A DNA stretch of 64,000 nucleotides from Glacieibacterium frigidum (GTDB taxonomy: Bacteria > Pseudomonadota > Alphaproteobacteria > Sphingomonadales > Sphingomonadaceae), in contig NZ_VJWA01000001.1 of the NCBI RefSeq assembly GCF_007097155.1, positions 1,769,501-1,833,500 of the forward strand, given 5' to 3'. A program made the translations under genes and the position numbers. Under the pieces are notes generated by a model. The model ran no database searches and was not told the DNA's origin. It was given only the letters and a program-made list of their open reading frames with translations. Below are positions 41,779 through 51,961 of the stretch, piece by piece. The first letter of the stretch is position 1; every line of letters starts with the position of its first letter.

Positions 41779-43572
41779 TCAAAGCGGCGCGGTCGCCGTA
41801 TCCAGCCACGCTTGTGCCTCGGCGTCGAGATGCGGGCCGACCTCTGCGGCAACGCGTGCATGGTACGCATCCACCCACGCCCGCTCGGCGGGGCTCAGCA
41901 TCGCGACGTCGATCAAGGTCCGGTCGATCGGCGCGAGGGTCAGAGTCTCGAAGCCCAGCATGTCCTTCTCGGCGCCCTCGATCGCGACGGGCACCACCAG
42001 CACGAGATTCTCGATGCGGATGCCGAAGGCGTCGGCCTTGTAGTAGCCGGGCTCGTTCGACAGGATCATGCCCGCCGCCAGCGGCTCGTCGCCGCCCGCC
42101 TGGCCGCCCGCCATCGGCGCGATGCGCTGCGGCCCTTCGTGTACCGCGAGATAGCTGCCGACCCCGTGCCCGGTGCCATGGGCATAGTCGACGCCCGCCT
42201 CCCAAAGATACTGCCGCGCCAGCACGTCGAGCTGCGCGCCGCGCGTGCCCACCGGGAACACCGCGCGCGACAGGGCAATGTGCCCCTTGAGCACGCGCGT
42301 GAAGCGGTCGCGCATCTCCGCACTCGGCGTGCCGATGCTGAGCGTCCGCGTCACGTCGGTGGTGCCGTCGCGGTACTGGCCGCCCGAATCGATCAGGAAC
42401 AGGCTGTCGGTCTCGATCTTTCGGTTGGTGCCTTCCGACACGCGGTAGTGGACGATCGCCCCGTTCGGCCCGGCGCCCGAGATCGTGTCGAAGCTCAAAT
42501 CCTCGAGACTGTTGGTCAGGTTGCGGAAGTCGTGGAGCTTCGCCGCCGCCCCCAGCTCGTCGAGCCCGCCCTTAGGCGCTTCGCCCGCGAACCAGTGCAG
42601 GAAGCGCGTCAGCGCCGCGCCGTCGCGCAGGTGGGCCGACCTGGTGCCCGCGATCTCGGTATCGTTCTTTATCGCCTTGGGCAGCGCGCACGGGTCGCGT
42701 GCCTCGACGACGCGCGCGCCGCCGCGCTTCAATGCCTCGAAGATCGCCGCGACTGCGGTGGCGGGGTCGGCGGTCACCGTCTTGCCGCCCAGCGCCTCGA
42801 GCGCCGGCACGAAGGCGTCGCGTGCGTGCAGGCGAACATCCGGCCCCAAGTGCGCACGGACATCGTCGCCCAGCTTGACCGCATCGACGAACAGGTCGGC
42901 GGTCGCATCGGCGTGGAACAGCGCGAAGGCCAGCGCGACCGGCGTGTGGGTCACGTCTTTGCCGCGGATGTTGAACGCCCAGGCGATCGAATCGAGCGCC
43001 GAGACAACCGCGGTGTCGGCGTTCTGCCCCATCAGCCATTTCGCGATCCCGGCACGCTTGTCGGCCGCCGACTGGCCCGCGAGCGCGTCGGGATGAACGT
43101 CGAGGCGCGCCACCGACGGCGCGGGGCGGTCGCTCCAGATGCTGTCGACGGGGTTGCGCTCGACCGCCACCAGCGCCGCGCCGCGCTCGCCCAGCTTCGC
43201 CGAAGTCCCCGCGACCCAGGCGGCGGTGTGCAGCCACGGGTCGTAGCCGATGCGATCGCCCGCCACCGCGTGCGTCCCCAGCCAGTCGGCGACGCTGGTC
43301 TGCGGCACCTGCGCATAGTCGTACAGGTCACCCGGCACCTGCGCGCGGACCTGGATCGTGTAGCGCCCATCGGTGAACATCGCCGCCTTCGACGCCAACA
43401 CCGCGGCCGACCCCGCCGACCCCTCGAACCCCGTCAGCCACGCCAGCCGCTGGGCATAGCCTCCGACATATTCGCTCATATGCTCGTCGGTCAGCGGCAC
43501 GACGAAACCGGTCAGCGACTGGGCGCTGAGCTCGGCGCGCAGCGCGTTCAGGCGGTCGGCGTGGGTGGACAT
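41779..43572 (-). CDS. Xaa-Pro aminopeptidase (M24, PepP-like)
   Basis: 597-residue peptidase that removes the residue before a proline. Two creatinase-type N-terminal domains (about 1-300) and a C-terminal pita-bread domain with the five metal ligands: LIDSGGQYRDGTTDVTRT (two Asp; given as landmark in part), GTGHGVGSYLAVHEG (His), LSNEPGYY (Glu) and RIENLVLV (Glu). The length is that of the large three-domain eukaryote-like aminopeptidase P. The start has GGAG seven bases upstream. Confidence 0.93.
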   Translation of the reverse strand: MSTHADRLNALRAELSAQSLTGFVVPLTDEHMSEYVGGYAQRLAWLTGFEGSAGSAAVLASKAAMFTDGRYTIQVRAQVPGDLYDYAQVPQTSVADWLGTHAVAGDRIGYDPWLHTAAWVAGTSAKLGERGAALVAVERNPVDSIWSDRPAPSVARLDVHPDALAGQSAADKRAGIAKWLMGQNADTAVVSALDSIAWAFNIRGKDVTHTPVALAFALFHADATADLFVDAVKLGDDVRAHLGPDVRLHARDAFVPALEALGGKTVTADPATAVAAIFEALKRGGARVVEARDPCALPKAIKNDTEIAGTRSAHLRDGAALTRFLHWFAGEAPKGGLDELGAAAKLHDFRNLTNSLEDLSFDTISGAGPNGAIVHYRVSEGTNRKIETDSLFLIDSGGQYRDGTTDVTRTLSIGTPSAEMRDRFTRVLKGHIALSRAVFPVGTRGAQLDVLARQYLWEAGVDYAHGTGHGVGSYLAVHEGPQRIAPMAGGQAGGDEPLAAGMILSNEPGYYKADAFGIRIENLVLVVPVAIEGAEKDMLGFETLTLAPIDRTLIDVAMLSPAERAWVDAYHARVAAEVGPHLDAEAQAWLDTATAPL

Positions 43573-43651
43573 GAGACGCTCCGGCAGTAGATTGTTGCGC
43601 AAGAACCTAGCGCGGCACCCCTGCCCACGCCAGCGTCACCGGAGTCGCTGA

Positions 43652-45763
43652 ATGAACCCCAGACTGCTCGCGCTGTTGTGCGCCGCGTTGCTGCCCCATG
43701 GATTGGAAGCCCAGACCTTGAAGCCCCCCGTCGCCGAGCGCATTCCCCACACCTCGACCTGGCACGGCGAGACGCTGAGCGACCCGTATTTCTGGCTCAA
43801 GGACCAGTCCTACCCCAAGGTCGACGACGAGAAGGTGCTTTCGTACCTCAAGGCCGAGAACGCCTATTTCGCGGCCAAGATGGCTCCGCACGCGCCGCTG
43901 ATCGAGACGCTGTTCGCCGAGCTGAAGGGCCGCATCAAGGAGGACGACGCCAGCGTGCCCGTGCGCGACGGCGCGTTCGAATACTGGTCGCGCTTCGAAC
44001 CCGGCGGGCAGTACAAGATCTGGCTGCGTCGCCCCGTCGCCGGCGGGCCCGAGCAGGTCATCCTGAGCGAACCCGCGCTCGCCGAGGGCAAGGCCTATTT
44101 CCGCCTCGCCGGTTGGACCGTCAGCCCCGACGGCAAGCTGCTCGCCTATGCCGCCGACACCAGCGGCGCCGAGCGCTTCACCCTCAAGGTCCGCGACCTC
44201 GCGACGGGCAGGGATATCGACACCGTGTCCGACGTCACGGTCGGCACGCCGGTCTGGGCGGCGGACTCGAAGCGGCTGGCGTGGAACGAGGTCAACGAGC
44301 AGTGGCGCTCCTTCCGCGTCCGCCTGCACATTGTCGGCAGCAAGACCCCCGACGCGACGCTGTATGAGGAGCCCGACATCGGCTTCACCGTCCGCGTCGG
44401 CGCGAGCCAGGACCGCAGCCAGCTGATCCTCGCGGCGGGCGACAACGTGACGAGCGAAGTCCGCCTCGTCCCCGCCGCCAACCCGACCGCGCCGCCGGTG
44501 CTGATCGCGCCGCGCAAGGCGGGGCGCGAGTACGACGTCGACGTGCGCGGCGGCACGGTCTTCATCCGCGTCAACGACACCCATCCCAATTTCCGCATCG
44601 TCACCGCGCCGCTGGGCACCCCGGGCACCTGGACCGAGCTGATCGCGCCGAGCGACCGCCATTATCTGCGCGGCCTGACGGCGTTCAGATCCTATCTCGC
44701 GATCGAGGAGCGCAAGGACGGCCTCGACCAGATCCGCCTGCGCCGCGACGACGGCAGCGACACCTACGTCGCCTTTCCGGAAGCGAGCTACACCGCCAGC
44801 GTCTCGTCGAACGAGGAGCCCGACGCGCCGCTGCTGCGCCTGACCTACACCTCGATGGTCACCCCCACGACGACCTTCGACTACGACGTCGCGGCGGCGA
44901 AACTGGTCGTCCGCAAGGTGCAGGAAGTGCCCTCGGGTTATGATCCCGCGCAGTACGAGACGGTGCGCATTATGGCGAAGGCGCGCGACGGCGTGCAGGT
45001 CCCGGTGTCGGTGGTCTACAAGAAGGGCTTCAGGAAGGACGGCAGCGGCAAGCTGCATATCTATGCGTACGGCGCCTACGGATTCGCCGTCCCGCCCGCC
45101 TTCTCGACGCGCGCGCTGAGCCTCCTCGACCGCGGCTTCGCCTATGCCATCGCGCACATCCGCGGCGGCGACGACCTGGGCTACCAATGGTATCTCGACG
45201 GCAAGCTGACCAAGCGCACCAACACGTTCAACGACTTCGTCGACGTCACCAAAGCGCTGATCGACGCCGGCTACGCCAAGGCCGGTAATGTCTCGGCGAG
45301 CGGCGGTTCGGCGGGCGGCGAGCTGATGGGCGCGATCGTCAACCAGGCGCCCGAGCTGTACCGCGCGATCGTCGCCGACGTGCCCTTCGTCGACGTCCTG
45401 AACACGATGCTCGACACCAGCCTGCCGCTGACACCGGGCGAATGGCCCGAGTGGGGCAATCCGATCAAGGACAAGACGGCTTTCGACCTGCTGCGCAGCT
45501 ACAGCCCGTACGACAATGTCACGGCGAAGGCTTATCCGGCGATGCTGATCACCGGCGGCCTCAACGATCCGCGCGTGACCTATTGGGAGCCCGCCAAATG
45601 GGCGGCGAAGCTGCGCCACACCAAGACCGACGACAATCTGCTGCTCCTCAAGATCAACATGGGCGCCGGCCACGGCGGCAAGTCGGGGCGCTTCGAGGCG
45701 CTGCGCGAGCAGGCGGAGGCCTATGCCTTCATCCTGACGCAGTTCGACGCGGGGGCGCGCTGA
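43652..45763 (+). CDS. Exported prolyl oligopeptidase family serine peptidase (S9)
   Basis: 703 residues with a signal peptide (MNPRLLALLCAALLPHGLEAQ). N-terminal beta-propeller (about 90-420) and C-terminal alpha/beta hydrolase. Catalytic triad: Ser in SGGSAGGELMG (about 550), Asp in GGLNDPRVTYWEP (about 634) and His in GAGHGGKSGR (about 670). The region KTNTFNDF and YGFAVPPAFS resembles oligopeptidase B (PtrB), which cuts after basic residues, rather than true prolyl oligopeptidase; specificity is inferred only. Confidence 0.9.
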   Translation: MNPRLLALLCAALLPHGLEAQTLKPPVAERIPHTSTWHGETLSDPYFWLKDQSYPKVDDEKVLSYLKAENAYFAAKMAPHAPLIETLFAELKGRIKEDDASVPVRDGAFEYWSRFEPGGQYKIWLRRPVAGGPEQVILSEPALAEGKAYFRLAGWTVSPDGKLLAYAADTSGAERFTLKVRDLATGRDIDTVSDVTVGTPVWAADSKRLAWNEVNEQWRSFRVRLHIVGSKTPDATLYEEPDIGFTVRVGASQDRSQLILAAGDNVTSEVRLVPAANPTAPPVLIAPRKAGREYDVDVRGGTVFIRVNDTHPNFRIVTAPLGTPGTWTELIAPSDRHYLRGLTAFRSYLAIEERKDGLDQIRLRRDDGSDTYVAFPEASYTASVSSNEEPDAPLLRLTYTSMVTPTTTFDYDVAAAKLVVRKVQEVPSGYDPAQYETVRIMAKARDGVQVPVSVVYKKGFRKDGSGKLHIYAYGAYGFAVPPAFSTRALSLLDRGFAYAIAHIRGGDDLGYQWYLDGKLTKRTNTFNDFVDVTKALIDAGYAKAGNVSASGGSAGGELMGAIVNQAPELYRAIVADVPFVDVLNTMLDTSLPLTPGEWPEWGNPIKDKTAFDLLRSYSPYDNVTAKAYPAMLITGGLNDPRVTYWEPAKWAAKLRHTKTDDNLLLLKINMGAGHGGKSGRFEALREQAEAYAFILTQFDAGAR

Positions 45764-45773
45764 GGGCGGCCCC

Positions 45774-45962
45774 CTACCCCATCGCCAGCAGATGCACCCC
45801 CATGAAGATCATCCCCGTCAGCCCGACGAACAGCAGCGCGTGCCACGGCACCAGCGCGTGCGCGGCCAGCGGCGCACGCCGCCGGGCGCGGTCGCCGAGC
45901 ATCGCGGAGACGGTCAGCACCAGCGCCACGGCAAAGATCAGCAGGCTCGTTTCGCGGTCCAA
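45774..45962 (-). CDS. Small two-helix membrane protein, TTG start
   Basis: 62 residues, two membrane segments (about 6-22 LLIFAVALVLTVSAMLG and about 42-60 LLFVGLTGMIFMGVHLLAMG) joined by a short basic loop. The start is TTG, supported by AAGGAG six bases upstream. No function known; small proteins of this look are common in sphingomonads. The convergent peptidase gene ends ten bases away. Confidence 0.6.
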   Translation of the reverse strand: MDRETSLLIFAVALVLTVSAMLGDRARRRAPLAAHALVPWHALLFVGLTGMIFMGVHLLAMG

Positions 45963-45974
45963 GCGGGACTCCTT

Positions 45975-45998
45975 TTAGCGCGCGCCGCGATGCGCTAA
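45975..45998. promoter_or_regulatory. 24-bp dyad between small membrane gene and methyltransferase-like gene
   Basis: TTAGCGC and GCGCTAA form a perfect 7-bp dyad with a 10-base centre, directly upstream of the AAGGAG of the TTG-started gene and 36 bases before the divergent gene. It could be an operator shared by both, or chance in GC-rich DNA. Confidence 0.3.
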
Positions 45999-46034
45999 GG
46001 CGCGACACCCACCCTGACAAGCGAGGCCGTATCC

Positions 46035-46829
46035 ATGTCGCCGTTCCGTCCGATCGCATTCGCCGTCGTCGCCGCGCTGGCCATGCCCGCCGCGGTCTCC
46101 GCAACCACCTTCGCCACGCTGCTCAACGGCGCCAACCGCTCGGCTGAGAACAAGGCGCGCGACCAGTATCGCCACCCCGCCGAGACGCTGACCTTCTTCG
46201 GCATCAAGCCGACGATGACCGTCGTCGAGGTGTCGCCGTCGGCCGGCTGGTACACCGAGATTTTGGCGCCCTACCTCAAGGACAAGGGCACCTATTACGC
46301 CGCGCACAACAACCCCGCCGCCAGCGAGCGCGCCGCGAAGAGCGTCGAGACCTTCAAGGCCAAGCTGGCGTCGAGCCCGCTTTACGCCAACGTCAAGGTC
46401 ACCGCGTTCGGCAAGGACGCCTACGCGATCGCGCCCGCCGGCACTGCCGACGCCGTGCTGACCTTCCGCAACGTCCACAACTGGTACACCAACGGCTTTG
46501 CGCCCGAGGCGTTCAAGGCGTTCGCGGCTGCACTCAAGAAGGGCGGCACGCTGGGCGTCGTCGAGCACCGCCTGCCCGAGGACAAGCCCGACGCGATGCA
46601 GACGACGAGCGGCTATATGAAGCGCTCGACCGTCGTGAAGCTGGCCGAGGATGCCGGCTTCCGCCTCGTCGGCGAGTCGAAGGTCAACGCCAACCCCAAG
46701 GACACGCACGACTATCCCAAGGGTGTCTGGACGCTGCCGCCCAACTATGCCGAGAAGGACGTCGACCGCGCCAAATATGCCGCGATCGGCGAGAGCGACC
46801 GGATGACGCTGAAATTCGTCAAGCGCTGA
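46035..46829 (+). CDS. Exported class I methyltransferase-like protein
   Basis: 264 residues starting with a clear signal peptide (MSPFRPIAFAVVAALAMPAAVSA). After it comes a Rossmann-type fold of the predicted-methyltransferase group: motif I-like VVEVSPSAGWYTEIL (about 62-76), then AAHNNP, VLTFRNVHNWY (about 150) and LGVVEHRLPED (about 172). Motif I differs from the normal D-x-G-x-G (S-P-S-A-G). Since S-adenosylmethionine is not expected in the periplasm, the function is puzzling; either the signal is retained as an anchor facing the cytoplasm or the protein is not a methyltransferase. I cannot name a substrate. Confidence 0.8.
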   Translation: MSPFRPIAFAVVAALAMPAAVSATTFATLLNGANRSAENKARDQYRHPAETLTFFGIKPTMTVVEVSPSAGWYTEILAPYLKDKGTYYAAHNNPAASERAAKSVETFKAKLASSPLYANVKVTAFGKDAYAIAPAGTADAVLTFRNVHNWYTNGFAPEAFKAFAAALKKGGTLGVVEHRLPEDKPDAMQTTSGYMKRSTVVKLAEDAGFRLVGESKVNANPKDTHDYPKGVWTLPPNYAEKDVDRAKYAAIGESDRMTLKFVKR

Positions 46830-46897
46830 CGCTTTCGCCTTGTCTGCTGCGGCGCAACATAGGATAACGACGCCGTAACGACCGGCAGGGGGCAGCG

Positions 46898-47842
46898 ATG
46901 CAATCGACGCGGCGTTCCGCGTTGCTTGGCGTGTTGGCGTTCGTTCTGGTGGCCGGGCTGGCGTGGGTTGTGCTGCGCCCGTCGCGGCTGCCGGCGAATG
47001 TGGCCGCGCCGGTCGCTGCGCCGGCTGCGCCCCCCGCCTCGGCGGCCCCCGATGCCCGGCTGGTGGCAGCCGACGCGCTGTGCCGGCGGGGTGCCGATCC
47101 GCTGCTGACCGGGCGGCGCGACCCGGAGTTCGCCGAGCTCGGCGGCAATCTCGCGGTCACCGCGACGCTCGCCCCGGCGTGTGAGACGGTGGCGAACGGG
47201 CACCCCGATCCGCGCGCGCGTGTCGCGGCGCAGGTCGTGCTCGGCCGCGCCGCGCTGGCCAACGGCAACGACAGCGAATGGCATCTGCGCCGTGCCGAGG
47301 CGGCGGCACCCGACGACACCGCGGTGCGCCTGCTGCGTCTGCAGAGCGACATCGCGCTGGTCGAGGCGACCCAGACCCTATTCAACGACGTCAGCGCCTT
47401 GCGTGCAAGGCTGGCGAAGCTGGAGCCCGCCCTGCCCGCCGCGACCCGCGCCAGCCTCACCGCGCGCATCACCCGCGCCGAGCTGCGCGGCAGCTGGAAC
47501 GACCCCGCCGTCGTCCGCCTCGCGGTATTCGGTAAAGCGCCCGTGGGGCCGGTCGAGCGCGATGCCCGCCTGTCGTTCATGCGCGGCGTCACCGACGCCT
47601 GCCAGTCCGCGGGCTTCCGCCCCGAAGCCGAGGACGAGGCCGCGACCGCCGTGCTCAGCCTCGACCGCACCGCGACCGCGCGCCTGATGCGGCTGCGCCA
47701 ATACAGCGACGGCACCCAGGTCGGCCGCGCCCTCGACTGCGGCGGCGATCGCCTGCTGACCGCCTATGCCCGCGTCGCCGCGCCGCTGACCGACGCAAAG
47801 CTCGAGCGGCCGGAGTTCCTCGACCTCACCGAAGCGATGTAA
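46898..47842 (+). CDS. Membrane-anchored protein of unknown function
   Basis: 314 residues, not recognised. One N-terminal membrane helix (about 8-26, LLGVLAFVLVAGLAWVVL) and a Pro/Ala linker (about 29-50), then a periplasmic all-helical region (about 50-300). Cysteines at about 62, 92, 234 and 276 could form two disulfides; the alternating Ala/Leu/Arg helices (VRLLRLQSDIALVEATQTLF, SALRARLAKLEPAL) hint at TPR-like repeats but no consensus is clear. It sits after the exported methyltransferase-like gene in the same direction, 68 bases on, and ends 9 bases from the convergent di-heme gene. Confidence 0.7.
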   Translation: MQSTRRSALLGVLAFVLVAGLAWVVLRPSRLPANVAAPVAAPAAPPASAAPDARLVAADALCRRGADPLLTGRRDPEFAELGGNLAVTATLAPACETVANGHPDPRARVAAQVVLGRAALANGNDSEWHLRRAEAAAPDDTAVRLLRLQSDIALVEATQTLFNDVSALRARLAKLEPALPAATRASLTARITRAELRGSWNDPAVVRLAVFGKAPVGPVERDARLSFMRGVTDACQSAGFRPEAEDEAATAVLSLDRTATARLMRLRQYSDGTQVGRALDCGGDRLLTAYARVAAPLTDAKLERPEFLDLTEAM

Positions 47843-47851
47843 CACTTCCCC

Positions 47852-49021
47852 CTAGGGCTCGACGTTGCACCCCGTCGGGAGCGACGAACATGCCGGCGGC
47901 ATGACCATCGCCTGCGCGACGACCGGCTTCTCGTGGCAAGCGTTGCAGAACGGGTCGGACGCGGGCGCGACGTTCTTCCAGGTCGCCTGCGACGACATCG
48001 GGATGTAGCGCGGGTGACCGTCGAGCATGTCGGTCGACGCGCTGACGGTTGTCGTGAACTTGGGGTGGAGCGGGCCATTGCGGCCCATGACCTTGCCCCA
48101 CACCGGATCGTCGGGCGACATCAGGAAGACATTGTTGCCACGGTGGCAGCCGGTGCAGTTTTCCGCGAGGACATTGCCGTCCTGCAGGTCGGCGATCTTC
48201 AGCGTGATGTTCTTCCAGCCCAGCGAGGCGTTCGAACCGCGCAGCTTGTTGTCCCAGAAGCACGCCTTGCCGGTCGTCGCGCTCTGGCAGATGATCCCGG
48301 CGAGCGAGCCCGGGGTTCCGGTGCCGCGCGGCAGGGCGATGCACGCGCCTTTCCGGCTGGCGCTCGCCCAGGTCCAGACATTGGCGTCCTGGTTCGCCTG
48401 GATGATCTTGGTCGTCAGCTTGCCCTGGAATTTCCAGGCCGTGCTCGTCGTCGAGAAGTTTGGCGGCACCGGCACGCCGGCGGCGGTGCATGCCTTCATA
48501 TAGGCGGTCGTCGGAAACGCCACGATGATGCCGTTCTTCAGGAAGGCGGCGATGGCCGGGCTCAGCTGGGCGGGGCCGATCTGGGCCGCGAGCGCGCGGT
48601 TGCGGGCCGAAAGGTCGGCGCGCATGCGCAGCGGCTGCGTCGCGACGAGCTGGTCGATGACGATCTGGTTGACCGCGACTGCTTCCGCCGGCCGCGCGGT
48701 CAGCACGAGCTTCTGCCCCGTCCGGACGATCTCGCGCGGCTTGGGCGCGAGCCGCGATGCCGAGCCTTCGAGCCGCTTGAGCAGGTCCCGCTGTGCCGCC
48801 AGCGCGCTTTCGGGGTCGATCGCGACCTGACGATACTGCGCATCGAAGACCGCGCCATGGCCGAAATGCACGAGCTGATCGAAGCGGCCGTTCGGCCTGA
48901 CCGTCTCGGTGGACATCGCCTTGACGATACGCCCGCTCTTAAGCGCCGCCTCGGCGCCGTGCTGCGCAGCGGCGGGTGCAGCGATCAACGATAACAGGAC
49001 GGTGGCAGAATGGATGCGCAT
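47852..49021 (-). CDS. Secreted di-heme c-type protein of unknown function
   Basis: 389 residues with a signal peptide (MRIHSATVLLSLIAAPAAAQ). The C-terminal quarter carries two heme attachment motifs, CTGCH (about 293) and CNACH (about 360), in the pattern of c-type cytochromes. The rest (about 25-280) has a long helical part followed by a stretch with WTWASASRKGACIALPRGTGTPG and KACFWDN; this is not a domain I know. Histidine ligands for the hemes would include HRGNN and HPRYIP. Two extra Cys near the end could pair. No oxidase or dehydrogenase gene is next to it, so electron donor and acceptor are unknown. Confidence 0.75.
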   Translation of the reverse strand: MRIHSATVLLSLIAAPAAAQHGAEAALKSGRIVKAMSTETVRPNGRFDQLVHFGHGAVFDAQYRQVAIDPESALAAQRDLLKRLEGSASRLAPKPREIVRTGQKLVLTARPAEAVAVNQIVIDQLVATQPLRMRADLSARNRALAAQIGPAQLSPAIAAFLKNGIIVAFPTTAYMKACTAAGVPVPPNFSTTSTAWKFQGKLTTKIIQANQDANVWTWASASRKGACIALPRGTGTPGSLAGIICQSATTGKACFWDNKLRGSNASLGWKNITLKIADLQDGNVLAENCTGCHRGNNVFLMSPDDPVWGKVMGRNGPLHPKFTTTVSASTDMLDGHPRYIPMSSQATWKNVAPASDPFCNACHEKPVVAQAMVMPPACSSLPTGCNVEP

Positions 49022-49080
49022 CGGGCGACTCCAGATCATGGCCTACACAGGCGTAACGATCTGCCCGAAATGCGACTATG

Positions 49081-49659
49081 TCAATTCTGGTCGCGCGCGA
49101 TCCGGTCGAGCTGCGCCTGCAGGGCCGCCATCTGGGTCTTGAGCGCCGCGAGCTCGTCGTCGCCAGCCTTCGCCGGACGGCCGGTCAGCATGCCGGCGGC
49201 CGCCTGGAACATCGCCATGTTCTGCTTGGCGATCGCCTCGAAGGGCTTCAGCGCGCCCGCGAAGGGCACCGCGGTGAAGGTCTCGGTCATCGCATCGCGG
49301 AACTGCGCCTGGTTCTTGGCGAAGGCATCCATCGACGCCTCGAGGTAATGCGGCACCATCGACTGCATCGAGTTGCCGTACATGGCGATCAGCTGGCGCA
49401 GGAACGGGATCGGCAGCATGGTCTGCGCGCCGCCCTCCTCCTCCATGACGATCTGGGTCAGCACGGCGCGCGTGATGTCGTCGCCGGTCTTCGCATCGAA
49501 GACTTGGAAGTCGCGTCCCTCGCGCGTCATCGCCGCCAGATGCTCGAGAGTGATGTAGCTCGAGCTGTCGGTGTTATACAGTCGGCGGTTGGCGTACTTC
49601 TTGATGATGACCGGGGTCTGCGCGGTCGGCGTCTCGGGAGAGGATGCGGCTTCGTCCAT
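49081..49659 (-). CDS. phaR: Polyhydroxyalkanoate synthesis repressor PhaR
   Basis: 192-residue regulator. PHB/PHA accumulation DNA-binding domain (about 17-75) with IIKKYANRRLYNTDSSSYITLEHLA, followed by two copies of the PHB_acc motif (FLRQLIAMYGNSMQ, then ALKPFEAIAKQNMAMFQAAAGML) and an Ala/Gln/Leu coiled tail. It senses PHA granules and represses phasin and itself. Its ATG shares bases with the ATG of the divergent PhaC-like gene (CATG), so one start may be misplaced. TGC-rich dyads lie just upstream. Confidence 0.93.
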   Translation of the reverse strand: MDEAASSPETPTAQTPVIIKKYANRRLYNTDSSSYITLEHLAAMTREGRDFQVFDAKTGDDITRAVLTQIVMEEEGGAQTMLPIPFLRQLIAMYGNSMQSMVPHYLEASMDAFAKNQAQFRDAMTETFTAVPFAGALKPFEAIAKQNMAMFQAAAGMLTGRPAKAGDDELAALKTQMAALQAQLDRIARDQN

Positions 49660-50731
49660 GTCAGGGTCCGATCGAAAATCTGGTGCTGCACTAGCACACG
49701 CCGTTGCTGCACCGCAACGCGACGGCAGGCGGCGCGGCCCGCACCCGCTGTCGGGCCTGCTCGCGCTGCTGACCGATGCCTGCGGCGACGACCGGGCGCG
49801 GCTGGCCGCGGCGCTGCGCGGGGTGCGCGTGTATCAGGACCACCCCTACCGGCGCGCCCTGCCCGACATGCCGGTCGTCGCGCGCGCGGGCGGGTCGACG
49901 ATCCGCGACTATGGCGGCGTCGGCCCGACCGTGCTGTTCGTGCCCTCGCCGATCAACCCGCCGACGGTGCTCGACCTGATGGAGGGAAATTCGCTGCTGC
50001 GCTGGCTGAGCGAGCAGGGTCTGCGCGTCCTGCTGCTCGACTGGGGCGAGGCCGACGACGACTGGCGCGCGGCGGGGCTCGATACGCTGGTCGAGCGGCT
50101 GGCGACGCTGATCGCCGCGACCGCGCCTGCCGCGGTCGCGGGCTATTGCCTCGGCGGCACGCTGGCCCTGGCAGCCCCGGTCGCGGTGCCCCACCTCGCG
50201 TTGCTCGCGACGCCCTGGCATTTCGACGGCTATAGCGCCGCGCAGCGCAGCGCGATCGCACGTCACGCGGCGGCGACCCGCGAGCTGTCCGCAGGCTTCG
50301 GTGCATATCCGGTGGAGCTGCTGCAGCCGGGCTTCTGGGCGCTCGACCGGGAGGCAGTCGTCAACAAGTTCGTGCGCCTCGCCGGGCTCGACCCGGCCGA
50401 CCCGCGCGCCGCCGCCTTCGTCGCGCTGGAGGACTGGACAAACGAGGGCACGCCGCTCCCCCTTCGCGCGGCGCGCGACCTGTTCGATGACCTTTTCGCG
50501 CAGGACCGCAGCGGGCGCGGCGAGTGGCAGCTGGGCGGGCGGATGGTCGCGCCGCCCGACGTGCCGATCCTCAACGTCACCGCGCGCCGCGACCGGCTGG
50601 TGCCGCCCGCCACCGCGCTGCGGGCGGGCACGCGGCTCGACCTCGACGCGGGGCATGTCGGCATGATCGTCGGCGGCCGGGCGCGCGAACAGCTGTGGGA
50701 GCCGCTGGCGAAGTTCCTGCGCGGCGACTAA
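49658..50731 (+). CDS. PhaC-like alpha/beta hydrolase (PHA synthase-related)
   Basis: 357 residues. The nucleophile elbow is GYCLGG with Cys164 in place of Ser, the lipase-like box of PHA synthases; Asp in ARRDRLVPP (about 320) and His in DAGHVGMI (about 340) complete the triad. [15 protein letters not shown] and LDWGEAD are also PhaC-like. It is shorter than class I PhaC (about 590), closer to class III PhaC or to PhaC-related hydrolases in sphingomonads, so synthesis of PHA from it alone is uncertain. The start overlaps the phaR start on the other strand; the first 25 residues are of doubtful coding. Confidence 0.82.
   Translation: MSGSDRKSGAALAHAVAAPQRDGRRRGPHPLSGLLALLTDACGDDRARLAAALRGVRVYQDHPYRRALPDMPVVARAGGSTIRDYGGVGPTVLFVPSPINPPTVLDLMEGNSLLRWLSEQGLRVLLLDWGEADDDWRAAGLDTLVERLATLIAATAPAAVAGYCLGGTLALAAPVAVPHLALLATPWHFDGYSAAQRSAIARHAAATRELSAGFGAYPVELLQPGFWALDREAVVNKFVRLAGLDPADPRAAAFVALEDWTNEGTPLPLRAARDLFDDLFAQDRSGRGEWQLGGRMVAPPDVPILNVTARRDRLVPPATALRAGTRLDLDAGHVGMIVGGRAREQLWEPLAKFLRGD
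49683..49718. promoter_or_regulatory. TGC-rich dyads, candidate PhaR operators
   Basis: Two dyads lie side by side: GTGCT-GCACT-AGCAC and GTTGC-TGCACC-GCAAC, 24 bases from the phaR start. PhaR proteins are known to bind TGC/GCA-rich sites, so autoregulation fits. The dyads fall inside the first codons given for the PhaC-like gene, which casts doubt on its start. Confidence 0.5.
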
Positions 50732-50762
50732 AGGGTCAGCCGAGCATCTGGGGAGACCGTAC

Positions 50763-51938
<1,176 letters not shown>

Positions 51939-51961
51939 CTTTTAGCGGAGGAGACACGTCC

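Noticed and set aside
43607-45673. 688-codon frame antisense to the S9 peptidase
   Set aside because: Shadow of a GC-rich gene; the peptidase on the other strand has full catalytic motifs.
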